64,000 nt of DNA. Origin: Pseudoalteromonas sp. XI10. GTDB taxonomy: Bacteria; Pseudomonadota; Gammaproteobacteria; Enterobacterales; Alteromonadaceae. A program made the translations under genes and the position numbers. Location of the stretch: contig NZ_LOPY01000026.1 in the NCBI RefSeq assembly GCF_001469895.1, forward strand, positions 113,799 to 177,798, written 5' to 3'. Below, in pieces: positions 9,607-17,321 of the stretch; positions within the stretch are counted from its first letter, which is position 1, and the number at the start of each line of letters is the position of its first letter. The notes under the pieces were generated by a model. It did no database searches. It worked only from the letters and a program-made list of their open reading frames with translations, and had not been told where the DNA came from.

Positions 9607-11259
9607 TTATTTTCTGCGGATACTAAAGTTATCTGGACCTCTGGTTGTAATAGATTGAGCAAGGCTCACTTCCTCTATATCCATTACTTGTACCTGTTCT
9701 TTGGCATGAACCACTTCAGAATCTAAAGATTGATCTTCTTGTAAGAAATAGAAGTGCTCACCAATTTGAGCTCCCTCATGGTTAATACCGGCTTGATACA
9801 AGCTATATTGTTTGTTACCTGCGCGAGTCTCAAGAGTACCTGTCGTACCTGAGCCAGGAAGAATCGCAAAGTAAGCAACACGTTCATTACGGTGGCCTTC
9901 ATTTAAAGTATCTTGTTCAAAAAATGCGGCACTAAAACCTGCATTATTTAAGCCTGCAACGCGCGTATAAACTGTATGAGGGCCATTAAAAGTTTGTGTT
10001 TGCAAGAATATATGTGGTTTTGCTGTAAATGCTTCGCTAAATTCTACCGCTTTATAAGCTTTAGTATCGTTTAAAATAAAGCTGCCAATTTCAACGATAG
10101 TGCCATCGCTCATTGTGTAGCGACCTTCATCCATCGTTAAAAAGTCAAACGACTCAGTTCCAGGGTGACCTTTACCATCTTGCAGATATTGCCACTCTTG
10201 GAAAGATACAGAATATCCCACTGGTGATACGTCAGTTAAACGGTTTGTACCACCGTGTTTACCATTAAATGTTGGCGCAGATGTAAATACAGCTGGTGCG
10301 GTAAATTCTTGATCACCAAAGTCATAACTTTTCCAGTTGCTATCTAGCTGTTTAATCACTGCTTCTGAATAGTAAGGGATTAATTCACTTGGTAATGAGC
10401 AGCTAGGCTCTACATCACATGCTACAGCATTTTGCGTATTGGTCGTTAAGTCGTTAATGCGAACTGGTAGTGTTGCTACAAGGCAGGTTTCGCCTGAGTA
10501 CGGATCTAAACGGTATAGCTTAGATTCGTTTTTATCGCCATGGTCATTGATGACAGAGCGGCTGATCACAAGGTCGCCATTGTTATTAACTGTCGCACCA
10601 CCTACCGCGATTAGCTCATGTTTTGAAAGCTCGGTAGCCGCAAAGTTTGTGCGGTCAATACTGTAAACTGAGGTTGTGGTTATTAGCAAAAGCTCGCCAT
10701 TTTTAACGACTAAATCAGCGCGGCTTAAGCCATCAATGTCGCTAAAATCTGCAAGAACAGTTGCTTCGCCAGTGTTTTTATCAATGCTATAAAGCTTGGT
10801 AAAACTAACTGCAAGTAGTGAATCAGAGCTTGCATCATAGGTCATACCAATTACAGATTTAGTTGTACCAACCACAACATGTTCACCTGTTGCATGATCT
10901 AAATAGGCTAAGCGACTATATTTGAATTTATCGGCACGAATAGGTAGGTGAGAATACTCCTCATCACTAACATCAAGGTGACTAACATCAACTTTGTACT
11001 CTAGCGGAATAGGTGAAGAAGCATAATAAGTACGATTTGTTGAAGCATCATAGGCAATTGCTGCAGAGCTAAACTGAGCGATTGAATGTGCCGTAGCCGA
11101 CTTGTTTTGCTCGTCAAGGCTAAATACAACACCGGTTTCACCACGGCCCGAGTTCATTGCTAAGATTTCGCCCTGACAGCTAGCTGCTACAACATTTGAT
11201 GCAGCTAATGTGCTTGCAACCGCAAGGCTTGAAAGTAACAAGTTAGTTTTTATCGACAT
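9607..11259 (-). CDS. Secreted protein with propeller-like N half and two lectin-like repeats
   Basis: Not recognised as a named family. Seen: a clear signal peptide (cleavage near VVAAS, about residue 26), then about 260 residues with repeated short strands such as YDASTNRTYY, YDASSDSLLA and LYRLDPYSGETC, suggesting a beta-propeller. The C half has two similar blocks, about 315-385 and 410-475, each of the form F(T)APxxFxxxxTFNG...V...GxSxxFxE...L...HxxxE...(Y)FxxL. These resemble H-type lectin-like modules. The tail is acidic, then ends in RRK. It is a single gene with its own terminator, and its position beside iron genes may be chance. Carbohydrate or surface binding is an inference. Confidence 0.7.
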   Translation of the reverse strand: MSIKTNLLLSSLAVASTLAASNVVAASCQGEILAMNSGRGETGVVFSLDEQNKSATAHSIAQFSSAAIAYDASTNRTYYASSPIPLEYKVDVSHLDVSDEEYSHLPIRADKFKYSRLAYLDHATGEHVVVGTTKSVIGMTYDASSDSLLAVSFTKLYSIDKNTGEATVLADFSDIDGLSRADLVVKNGELLLITTTSVYSIDRTNFAATELSKHELIAVGGATVNNNGDLVISRSVINDHGDKNESKLYRLDPYSGETCLVATLPVRINDLTTNTQNAVACDVEPSCSLPSELIPYYSEAVIKQLDSNWKSYDFGDQEFTAPAVFTSAPTFNGKHGGTNRLTDVSPVGYSVSFQEWQYLQDGKGHPGTESFDFLTMDEGRYTMSDGTIVEIGSFILNDTKAYKAVEFSEAFTAKPHIFLQTQTFNGPHTVYTRVAGLNNAGFSAAFFEQDTLNEGHRNERVAYFAILPGSGTTGTLETRAGNKQYSLYQAGINHEGAQIGEHFYFLQEDQSLDSEVVHAKEQVQVMDIEEVSLAQSITTRGPDNFSIRRK

Positions 11260-11320
11260 AAGTAAATCCCACTATTAGGTTTATTCCGACACAAAGAGAT
11301 AAGACCACTTTGTATTAATA

Positions 11321-11347
11321 GTGAGCATTATAGTGAGAACCCTCACT
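11321..11347 (-). promoter_or_regulatory. Putative promoter of the 9607 gene framed by CTCACT repeats
   Basis: On the minus strand a TATAAT-like -10 (11327-11332) is framed by CTCACT on both sides, and the upstream copy also pairs with AGTGAG to make an inverted repeat. It lies about 65 bp before the start. A regulator site overlapping the -10 is possible but untested. Confidence 0.35.
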
Positions 11348-11462
11348 TTACGAATGCCGATAAAAGCTGTTTTTGAGTCTAAAATTTAGTCTTTAAGTAT
11401 TAAAAAAAGCATTTAAAATGTTAATTTAGCTGTTTTTCTGACTTTTCTGATCTTCTAAATTA

Positions 11463-11651
11463 CTCGACATCGAGCTGCCAACCGATGTGATTATAACTAA
11501 TAAGATAGCAAGCCAATGCTGTAATCGCGGGCTCTAGGCTCATCATGATGCTAAAGTCTTGTTCGGGTATATTGCGAAGCGCCATCATGTCTAGCGTATA
11601 TGCTAGACATGATGGCGACTAAAAAATCCAGTGGTAGTACTTCTCAACTCA
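11463..11651 (-). pseudogene. Degenerate 3' fragment of an rhtA-like EamA exporter
   Basis: This 'intergenic' stretch aligns base by base to the 3' third of the intact rhtA-like gene at 16308-17174, at roughly 85% identity by eye in the aligned blocks. Read on the minus strand it still shows EVLPLDFLVAIMSS, LRNIPEQDFSIMMSLEPAI and TALA, but in broken frames. A 44-bp deletion has occurred exactly between two AGCCA repeats that exist in the intact copy, and the segment around 11596-11601 has lost about 13-15 bp. Homology stops near 11651, at the stop of the 11649 gene. No 5' part was seen. It is a dead gene remnant, not a functional exporter. Confidence 0.85.
11580..11617. repeat. Perfect 16-bp inverted repeat inside the rhtA remnant
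   Basis: Arms 11580-11595 and 11602-11617 are perfectly complementary around a 6-nt loop GTATAT. In the intact rhtA copy the matching segments form only an imperfect quasi-palindrome. There is no T-run on either side, so it is not a standard terminator. Confidence 0.9.
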
Positions 11652-11873
11652 GTTTGCTTTTCCAAGGCACAGTGCAGTTAATAAGCCTGTCAGGAGGAAA
11701 CTCGCAATAGCAATGAAAACACCTGCAACTAAACCATAAATGAGAGTTAGTAATATTGTTGCAATAATTAGTAAGCACGGTGATAAGAGGTTATAGGTTC
11801 TTATTGTGCTTCTAATCAGTAAATTACTACCTAAAAGTAATATTATTGCGGCAATAAGGAGAAGTAAATTCAT
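11649..11873 (-). CDS. Small two-to-three-helix membrane protein (DUF3325-like)
   Basis: 74 residues, almost all hydrophobic, with probable helices at about 1-20, 27-47 and 50-70. Its size and place at the end of a DUF3649/PepSY operon resemble the DUF3325 partners of PepSY iron proteins; sequence support alone is weak. A GGAG ribosome site precedes ATG 11873, and that ATG overlaps the PepSY stop codon by ATGA, so translation is coupled. The stop lies at the edge of the rhtA remnant. It probably assists siderophore-iron handling at the inner membrane. Confidence 0.6.
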   Translation of the reverse strand: MNLLLLIAAIILLLGSNLLIRSTIRTYNLLSPCLLIIATILLTLIYGLVAGVFIAIASFLLTGLLTALCLGKAN

Positions 11874-13480
11874 ACTGTTAACTCCTGCTTTAACTTTTTC
11901 GTTTTAGAGATATCTTGAATATTCACTTTACAAAAAGCGCCATATAACACGGTAACGCCGATTACAAAAAAGCTCATATCAACGACACTCACTAACAGGT
12001 TAGCTGCGCTAAAAGCGTGACTTGATGAAAGTATTAGATTAAGAGGTAAGATGGCCGAACATGCTACACCAATGACTATAAGCGTGATTTGTAAAAAGCG
12101 CTGATAGTTCAATGGTAATAGAGCCAATAAAGACCATACTAACCAGCTATAAAAGAATAATGGAGCAAATACCTTGTTATGCAAGATACTATCGACAAGG
12201 TTATTTAATAGTATTTGAGCAGGGAATAAAATAGCACAAGCTAATACAAGGCCACCGCAAGTACCAATAATAACTCTGTTCCAGCGCTTATACGCTTGTT
12301 GACTGAGTGTGGGGTTATTGCCCCGGCTGCGTTTGGCAAGCCACATCATCATACCTGAGAGCGGTAACAATGCAGTGCTCAGCCCTAGCAATACCCAAAC
12401 CAATTTAACAAACAAGCCTGCAAAATTACCAAAATGAAGCGGAAACAATAACTCTAGTAATTTGATTGATGCTCCAGGTATATCGCCAAAACTGCTCATT
12501 GATTTTACAAATTCACCAGAGCCATGGTACTTCAACAATTGTGAAGCCACTTGCTCACCACCAATTAGTCTCATGTAGACTTCTGCATTTGCATCATTAT
12601 GCGCCATTATAGTGAGATCAATTATCTTTGCTTTTGGGTAGCGTACTTGTGCATCTAGCAAAATAGCATTTATATCTGTGGCTTGAAATTGTTCGCTGAT
12701 AATGGGTTCTGGAATGGCTGTGAACTTTTCAATCAATTTCTCTTGATCGCCGCCAAAGCTAACAAATGCCGCTGCGGGTAGCAAAATAACGGTAGCAAGC
12801 CCTAAAAAAGCACCTGTAAAACCAATGACTGCATGGAATAAGCTGCCCCAAATCCCCATAATTTTATGGCCATCGTTAATAATGACATCAAGCGGTTTTT
12901 TGCGCCTAAATGTGAATAGCTCTTTAAATAATTGTCGATGTATAAATAAACCAGTCACTGTAGAAACAAGCAATGTTAACCCTAAGAATCCGGTTAAAAT
13001 TAAGCCTATAGGTCTACCTAAATGTAGGTCTGCATGAAAATGCCCGATAAATGATGGGGCATCTGTTTTTCTGTGTTCGTAAAAGTAACTCGTTGCCCCA
13101 TAATATTCATTCACTAATTGATAACTACGCGGATCAAACTGATAAGCATAAGCAGCCGCTTCACTGTAGTTTTCATCCCCATGGTGTGATTCAAACAATA
13201 CGGTTAGTAAATGTGTATTGTGCCCCGTTGGTAAATACACATGAATATTTTCGCCAAACTCTTTTGGCACAGTTTTATGGTATTTATTAATTATTTCAGT
13301 GATTTTTTCGCTTGGAAGTGTACTGAGTTGATGTAGCTCTGGATTTGCCCAAATCTTTAGTTCTGGGCGGCTTAACACTGCTAACGCACCAGTGAAGCAA
13401 ACAATAAACAGCAAGATGGCAGTCACTATACCGACCCAGCTATGCATTAAGAAAAGTTTCTTCAAGCTGATTGATTTCAT
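11870..13480 (-). CDS. PepSY-TM inner-membrane protein, probable ferrisiderophore reductase (module 1)
   Basis: 536 residues from the chosen start. Seen: N-terminal helix in SWVGIVTAILLFIVCFTGALAV, a large periplasmic region (about 45-165), then helices with HxHxDLHLGRPIGL and GHKIMGIWGSLFHAVIGFTGA, and three more C-terminal helices. PepSY-associated TM proteins beside TBDRs (FoxB, FpvG type) reduce siderophore-bound Fe(III) at the inner membrane. The open frame reaches 13561, but ATG 13480 (MKSISLKKL) overlaps the upstream stop by ATGA and starts just before the first helix, so it is preferred. It is coupled to its neighbours on both sides. Family confident; reductase role inferred. Confidence 0.85.
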   Translation of the reverse strand: MKSISLKKLFLMHSWVGIVTAILLFIVCFTGALAVLSRPELKIWANPELHQLSTLPSEKITEIINKYHKTVPKEFGENIHVYLPTGHNTHLLTVLFESHHGDENYSEAAAYAYQFDPRSYQLVNEYYGATSYFYEHRKTDAPSFIGHFHADLHLGRPIGLILTGFLGLTLLVSTVTGLFIHRQLFKELFTFRRKKPLDVIINDGHKIMGIWGSLFHAVIGFTGAFLGLATVILLPAAAFVSFGGDQEKLIEKFTAIPEPIISEQFQATDINAILLDAQVRYPKAKIIDLTIMAHNDANAEVYMRLIGGEQVASQLLKYHGSGEFVKSMSSFGDIPGASIKLLELLFPLHFGNFAGLFVKLVWVLLGLSTALLPLSGMMMWLAKRSRGNNPTLSQQAYKRWNRVIIGTCGGLVLACAILFPAQILLNNLVDSILHNKVFAPLFFYSWLVWSLLALLPLNYQRFLQITLIVIGVACSAILPLNLILSSSHAFSAANLLVSVVDMSFFVIGVTVLYGAFCKVNIQDISKTKKLKQELTV

Positions 13481-13764
13481 GACTGCCCCCCAGTCAATGC
13501 TAAGTAGCTCAGACAACCATGACTTATCAAGATAAATAACATCAATGCAAAAGGGTGCCACGCTTTTTCAGCCATATAGGCATATATAAACAAGGCTGTC
13601 CAAATTAAAGGAAACAACATTATTGGAATAAGAATTTGTTCTTCAATAGCAAATGGAAGGTATGTTGTCATCCCTGGAATCATCACAATCGCAGTCAGCA
13701 AGGCAAGTAAACAAGCCATAAAATGGCGCCGCTTAGTTGCAGAGAAGGTGTGGTTTTTAGTCAT
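13477..13764 (-). CDS. DUF3649-like small membrane protein (module 1)
   Basis: 95 residues with three hydrophobic helices (about 14-34, 42-62 and 68-90). It resembles the DUF3649 proteins encoded with PepSY siderophore reductases. ATG 13764 has a GAGGGG ribosome site; an upstream TTG at 13779 would put that site inside the gene, so it is rejected. Its stop overlaps the PepSY start by ATGA. Probably a partner of the PepSY reductase. Confidence 0.7.
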   Translation of the reverse strand: MTKNHTFSATKRRHFMACLLALLTAIVMIPGMTTYLPFAIEEQILIPIMLFPLIWTALFIYAYMAEKAWHPFALMLFILISHGCLSYLALTGGQS

Positions 13765-13777
13765 TTTTATGCCCCTC

Positions 13778-13798
13778 AAAAAGGCGGCCTTAGCCGCC
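13778..13798 (-). terminator. Terminator/attenuator between TBDR and PepSY operon
   Basis: Stem GGCGGC/GCCGCC, 4-nt loop, five Ts on the minus strand. It lies between the receptor stop (13807) and the DUF3649-like start (13764), so the receptor can be made in excess over the membrane proteins. Confidence 0.85.
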
Positions 13799-13806
13799 GT
13801 ATTTTA

Positions 13807-16146
13807 TTAAAAACTTACTTCGAAACGAATACTAGCGGTTCTTGGTGAGCTTAATGTTTGATTGTTAAAACCAGCTGGTTCAAGAGCAACGTATTGTTCA
13901 TCAAGTAGATTCTCGATTAGTGCATAAACGCCATAATTATCCCATTGATAACCAACTCGCGTATTTACTAACCAGTAGGCTTCATTTCGTGGATCAATAA
14001 AAATGCTGTCACTTGTTTCTTTGGGAATAGACAAGCGTTGTGAGCTTCCTGTATAGCTTGCATTGATATTTGCAACGAAACCTTGCTCGTTAAAGTAATC
14101 TAAGCCAACAAGTGCAGTCCACTCTGGTGCCCCAGCGAAAGGACGGCCTTGGTAATCTTCGTCTGAGCCATTGACATCAGTAACAAACTCATCAATTTTG
14201 GTTTTTGAATAACCTAACCCGCCATAAAGGCTAAGGTTATTTGTAAGTTCATAACTAATTTCTGTTTCAAAGCCTTGAACGTGTGATTTACCGACATTGC
14301 GAGTTTCTCTATCGTATTGATTACCAGATAGATAAACCGCAATTTGTTGGTCGGTCCAATCAAGGTAGAAAATATTGGCGTTGACTACTAACTTTTCATT
14401 TAACCAGACTGAGCGAAATGCAAGCTCATAATTCCATGTATACTCAGGATCAAAAGTAAATGGTGTTGCTTTTGCTACATTGGTACCGACACCGCCTGAG
14501 CGATAGCCTTTTTGTACTGTGAAGCTTGTAGAAACATCTTGATTGAAGCGGTATGTTGCGCCCAGCTTTGGTAGCCATGAGTCAAAATCAGCATTCTCTA
14601 CAGGTTCATCCCCTGATGCGCCATCTGCCATTGCAAAAAGCTGCTGGTTAATACCAGCTACCAATTGGGCAAGCATAGGGTTGGTTGCGAAATCTTCTGG
14701 GTTTGGCAGTACAGCTTGAGTTTGCTCTGTGATATGGATGTCTGCAATTGTACCGTTGGCTTGCTCTTCTTTGTCGTAACGAAGTCCGGCAAATATATCC
14801 CAGTTGTCGTTAACTTCATAAGTAAAATCAGCAAACAACGCTTTAGTTTTTACTCTTTGAATGTAATCAGAGTTTTGGCCAATAAAAACAGGATCTGCTG
14901 CGGCATAAAATTGCAGTACTTGATCAGCTAATGCTGCAGGTAAACCTAGACCACCGAATTCAGCCGGTGCAGTTAATAATGAACGCACACCTAAATCTGC
15001 AAATGTAATGCCTCGCTCACCACCACTACTATCAAAAACATCAAGATCTGAATAATAGAAGCCAATCAAACCCGAAAGTTTATCGCCATCATAAGTAAAT
15101 CGTAGCTCTTGTGTTTTTGTTTCGTCTTTTCTTACATCTGTTAGAGTCGATTTAGGTGGATTCATACTCGCATCACCATCCCACTCATACCCATAGGCAG
15201 CGTCAGAGTAAGTAGTGATAGAAGCAAATGACCATTGATCATTTAGATCGTAATCAAAGTTTAAAATGTATAAGTCAGTATCTGTCCATTCATAAGTCGG
15301 CGAATCTAAGTATACGTACCTGTCTTTGTAGATATCATTAATAGGGTAGTCTTGATGACCACTTTCAACCATAACCCAGTCGATACCTTTGTCATTTTCG
15401 CTGTGCATAAAACTAAATTGTGCTTCCAATTCAGGTAATGCAGAAGGTGTATAACGCAGCTTCGCACGATAAAATTCGTTGTTATCAAAGTCAGACTCTT
15501 TGCCTGTTGCAACATTGGTATTGTAGCCATCAAAGTCGCGTTTTTCACCGCTAACACGAAATGCTAACTCGTCTTCAATTAAGCTGCCACCAAAAGCAAC
15601 AGCGGCCTCTTGTGTTCCATATTCGCCAACCCCTAAGCGGCCTTTAAAATCAAACTCATGCATAGCATCACGGGTTTTCATTACCACTGCGCCTGCTAAA
15701 GAATTACGTCCTTGTAAAGTTGATTGCGGACCTCGTAATATCTCGACTTGGCTAATATCCCATGTTGAGAAGCCGCCCTGTTGCATCATTCGATATGGAA
15801 CAGGGGCGCCATCAATATAAACACTAGCCAGTCCTCCAGAGCCGCCGCCAGTGACATTAAATGCATCGATTCCACGAATATTAAACCCAGCACCATCGGT
15901 GCCTGATGTATTAGGTGTTCGCGCCAATACATCGTAAAAGTCATTTAAGTTTTCACGTTCTACTGTTTGACTCGTTATCACGGCAACACTCGCTGGTGTT
16001 TCTTGTAAAGTTCGGTCTATTTTTTGCCCTTTAACAACAATTTTTTCAATGTTAGCGTCATCAGCTAAAGCTGTTTGCGCACATAATGAGAGGGTTAAAA
16101 AGCTCGCTATGGCTGCAGCTATCTTTGTTTTTCTTACGATAAGCAT
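13807..16146 (-). CDS. TonB-dependent ferric-siderophore receptor (module 1)
   Basis: Outer-membrane receptor, 779 residues from the chosen start. Seen: a signal peptide ending in ALA, TonB-box-like KIVVKGQKIDR, plug motifs ETPASVAVITSQTV, GFNIRGIDAF and RGPQSTLQGRNSLAGAVV, and terminal FEVSF. It resembles the FyuA-type receptors and is a paralogue of the receptor at 19586 (shared PQST..GRNS.AGAV). The frame opens at 16194, but that start would place the Fur box inside the gene. ATG 16146 has a GGAAC ribosome site and starts at the signal peptide. It heads the DUF3649/PepSY operon, with a terminator after it, and is probably iron-repressed. Confidence 0.92.
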   Translation of the reverse strand: MLIVRKTKIAAAIASFLTLSLCAQTALADDANIEKIVVKGQKIDRTLQETPASVAVITSQTVERENLNDFYDVLARTPNTSGTDGAGFNIRGIDAFNVTGGGSGGLASVYIDGAPVPYRMMQQGGFSTWDISQVEILRGPQSTLQGRNSLAGAVVMKTRDAMHEFDFKGRLGVGEYGTQEAAVAFGGSLIEDELAFRVSGEKRDFDGYNTNVATGKESDFDNNEFYRAKLRYTPSALPELEAQFSFMHSENDKGIDWVMVESGHQDYPINDIYKDRYVYLDSPTYEWTDTDLYILNFDYDLNDQWSFASITTYSDAAYGYEWDGDASMNPPKSTLTDVRKDETKTQELRFTYDGDKLSGLIGFYYSDLDVFDSSGGERGITFADLGVRSLLTAPAEFGGLGLPAALADQVLQFYAAADPVFIGQNSDYIQRVKTKALFADFTYEVNDNWDIFAGLRYDKEEQANGTIADIHITEQTQAVLPNPEDFATNPMLAQLVAGINQQLFAMADGASGDEPVENADFDSWLPKLGATYRFNQDVSTSFTVQKGYRSGGVGTNVAKATPFTFDPEYTWNYELAFRSVWLNEKLVVNANIFYLDWTDQQIAVYLSGNQYDRETRNVGKSHVQGFETEISYELTNNLSLYGGLGYSKTKIDEFVTDVNGSDEDYQGRPFAGAPEWTALVGLDYFNEQGFVANINASYTGSSQRLSIPKETSDSIFIDPRNEAYWLVNTRVGYQWDNYGVYALIENLLDEQYVALEPAGFNNQTLSSPRTASIRFEVSF

Positions 16147-16169
16147 TCTGGTTCCGTTATTTGTACAGT

Positions 16170-16188
16170 AATGAGAATTGTTTGTATT
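16170..16188 (-). promoter_or_regulatory. Fur-box-like site of the module 1 receptor
   Basis: AATGAGAATTGTTTGTATT matches 13 of 19 positions of AATGATAATCATTATCATT. It is 24 bp upstream of the ATG, where it would block transcription or initiation. Confidence 0.6.
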
Positions 16189-16263
16189 ATACAAATAAGT
16201 TTTATTATTAACAATTTTAAATAGCTTGTAAGATAAATTTAAACTTGTGGATTAAATAAAATG

Positions 16264-16283
16264 AAAAAGGCGCATCATGCGCC
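16264..16283 (-). terminator. Terminator after rhtA
   Basis: Stem GGCGCA/TGCGCC with 3-nt loop and TTTTT on the minus strand, directly after the exporter gene. Confidence 0.85.
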
Positions 16284-16307
16284 CTTAAATAAAGATAGGT
16301 GGAGAGT

Positions 16308-17174
16308 TTATTTGTCGTTTTGTTGGGTTGACATCGAGCTGCCAACTGAGGCGGTAATCACTAATAAAATAGCTAGCCATTGCCACAAGCTTAAAAATTC
16401 ACCTAGGATTATAAAGCCAGCCAATGCTGCAATCGCCGGCTCTAGGCTCATCATGATGCTAAAGCCTTGCGCTGGCATATTGCGTAGTGCCACCATTTCT
16501 AAGGTATAGGGCAGTGCACTTGACATGACTGCCACTAAAATACCGAGCGGTAAAACTTCCCAACTCAATAGTGCAACTCCTTGAGAAGCAGCACCATAAG
16601 GCACAAGTACAATCGCGGCGACGCTCATACCCATAGCAACGGTCATTCCGCCTGAGCCTTGGTTTCCGGTTTTTTTGCCAAACAATATATAAAACGCCCA
16701 ACAGGCTCCCGCCGCAAGGGCTAAAATAACACCTACAGGGTCAAGGCTGTCTTCGCCTTTCATATCTGGGAGTAATAAAATAATGCCAGCAATGGCGCAG
16801 GCTACCCAAAATAGGTCGCGTTTTTTACGTGACGAAAGAAGAGCAACCGCAAGGGGGCCAGTAAACTCTAGCGCAACACCAATACCTAAAGGAATACGCT
16901 CAATGGCGTAATAGAATAGAATGTTCATGCCACCTAAACTTAAGCCATAAACGATGATTGGCATGCGTTGCCCCAAAGGTGGAAATGCGCGCCAAGGTTT
17001 AAACACAAGGCACAAAATAGCAGCTGAAAAACCTAAGCGAAGTGCTGTGGTACCTTCAGGGCCAATTAAAGGGAATAATTGCTTTGCAACAGAGGCTCCA
17101 GATTGAATGGTAACCATTGCGAGAAGCACGCAAATAACAGCAATAAAAAACGGTGGAATGGTGCGCTGCATCAC
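16308..17174 (-). CDS. rhtA: RhtA-like threonine/homoserine exporter, EamA family
   Basis: 288 residues, ten predicted helices as two EamA repeats, inner membrane. Motifs close to E. coli RhtA include ALEFTGPLAVAL, ALAAGACWAFYILFGKK, LPYTLEMVALRNMPAQGFSIMMSLEPAIAAL split across helices 8-9, and LWQWLAI near the end. RhtA exports threonine, homoserine and some amino-acid analogues. The ATG pair at 17174/17171 is preceded by AAGGAC. It is flanked on both sides by PepSY iron modules and has its own terminator, so it is probably a separate unit. A broken copy of its 3' end lies at 11463-11651. Another EamA substrate, such as a siderophore precursor, is possible. Confidence 0.85.
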   Translation of the reverse strand: MMQRTIPPFFIAVICVLLAMVTIQSGASVAKQLFPLIGPEGTTALRLGFSAAILCLVFKPWRAFPPLGQRMPIIVYGLSLGGMNILFYYAIERIPLGIGVALEFTGPLAVALLSSRKKRDLFWVACAIAGIILLLPDMKGEDSLDPVGVILALAAGACWAFYILFGKKTGNQGSGGMTVAMGMSVAAIVLVPYGAASQGVALLSWEVLPLGILVAVMSSALPYTLEMVALRNMPAQGFSIMMSLEPAIAALAGFIILGEFLSLWQWLAILLVITASVGSSMSTQQNDK

Positions 17175-17277
17175 TGTCCTTATGAAAGTTAATAGCTCAA
17201 GTTTGCGGCGATTCTACTGATGTTTTATTGGAGAAGAAATGTTTTTCGTTAAACGGGCTCAGATTTTCGATAAAGCA

Positions 17278-17310
17278 AAATTATGGGTATCAAATCGCTT
17301 TGATACCCAT
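17278..17310 (-). terminator. Terminator after the module 2 PepSY gene
   Basis: 12-bp perfect stem ATGGGTATCAAA/TTTGATACCCAT, 4-nt loop, minus-strand AATTTT tail. Confidence 0.85.
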
Positions 17311-17321
17311 ACTCAGAATGC

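Noticed and set aside
11580..11617. Perfect hairpin as a terminator of the 11649 operon
   Set aside because: No T-run on either strand; it is better explained as part of the rhtA remnant.
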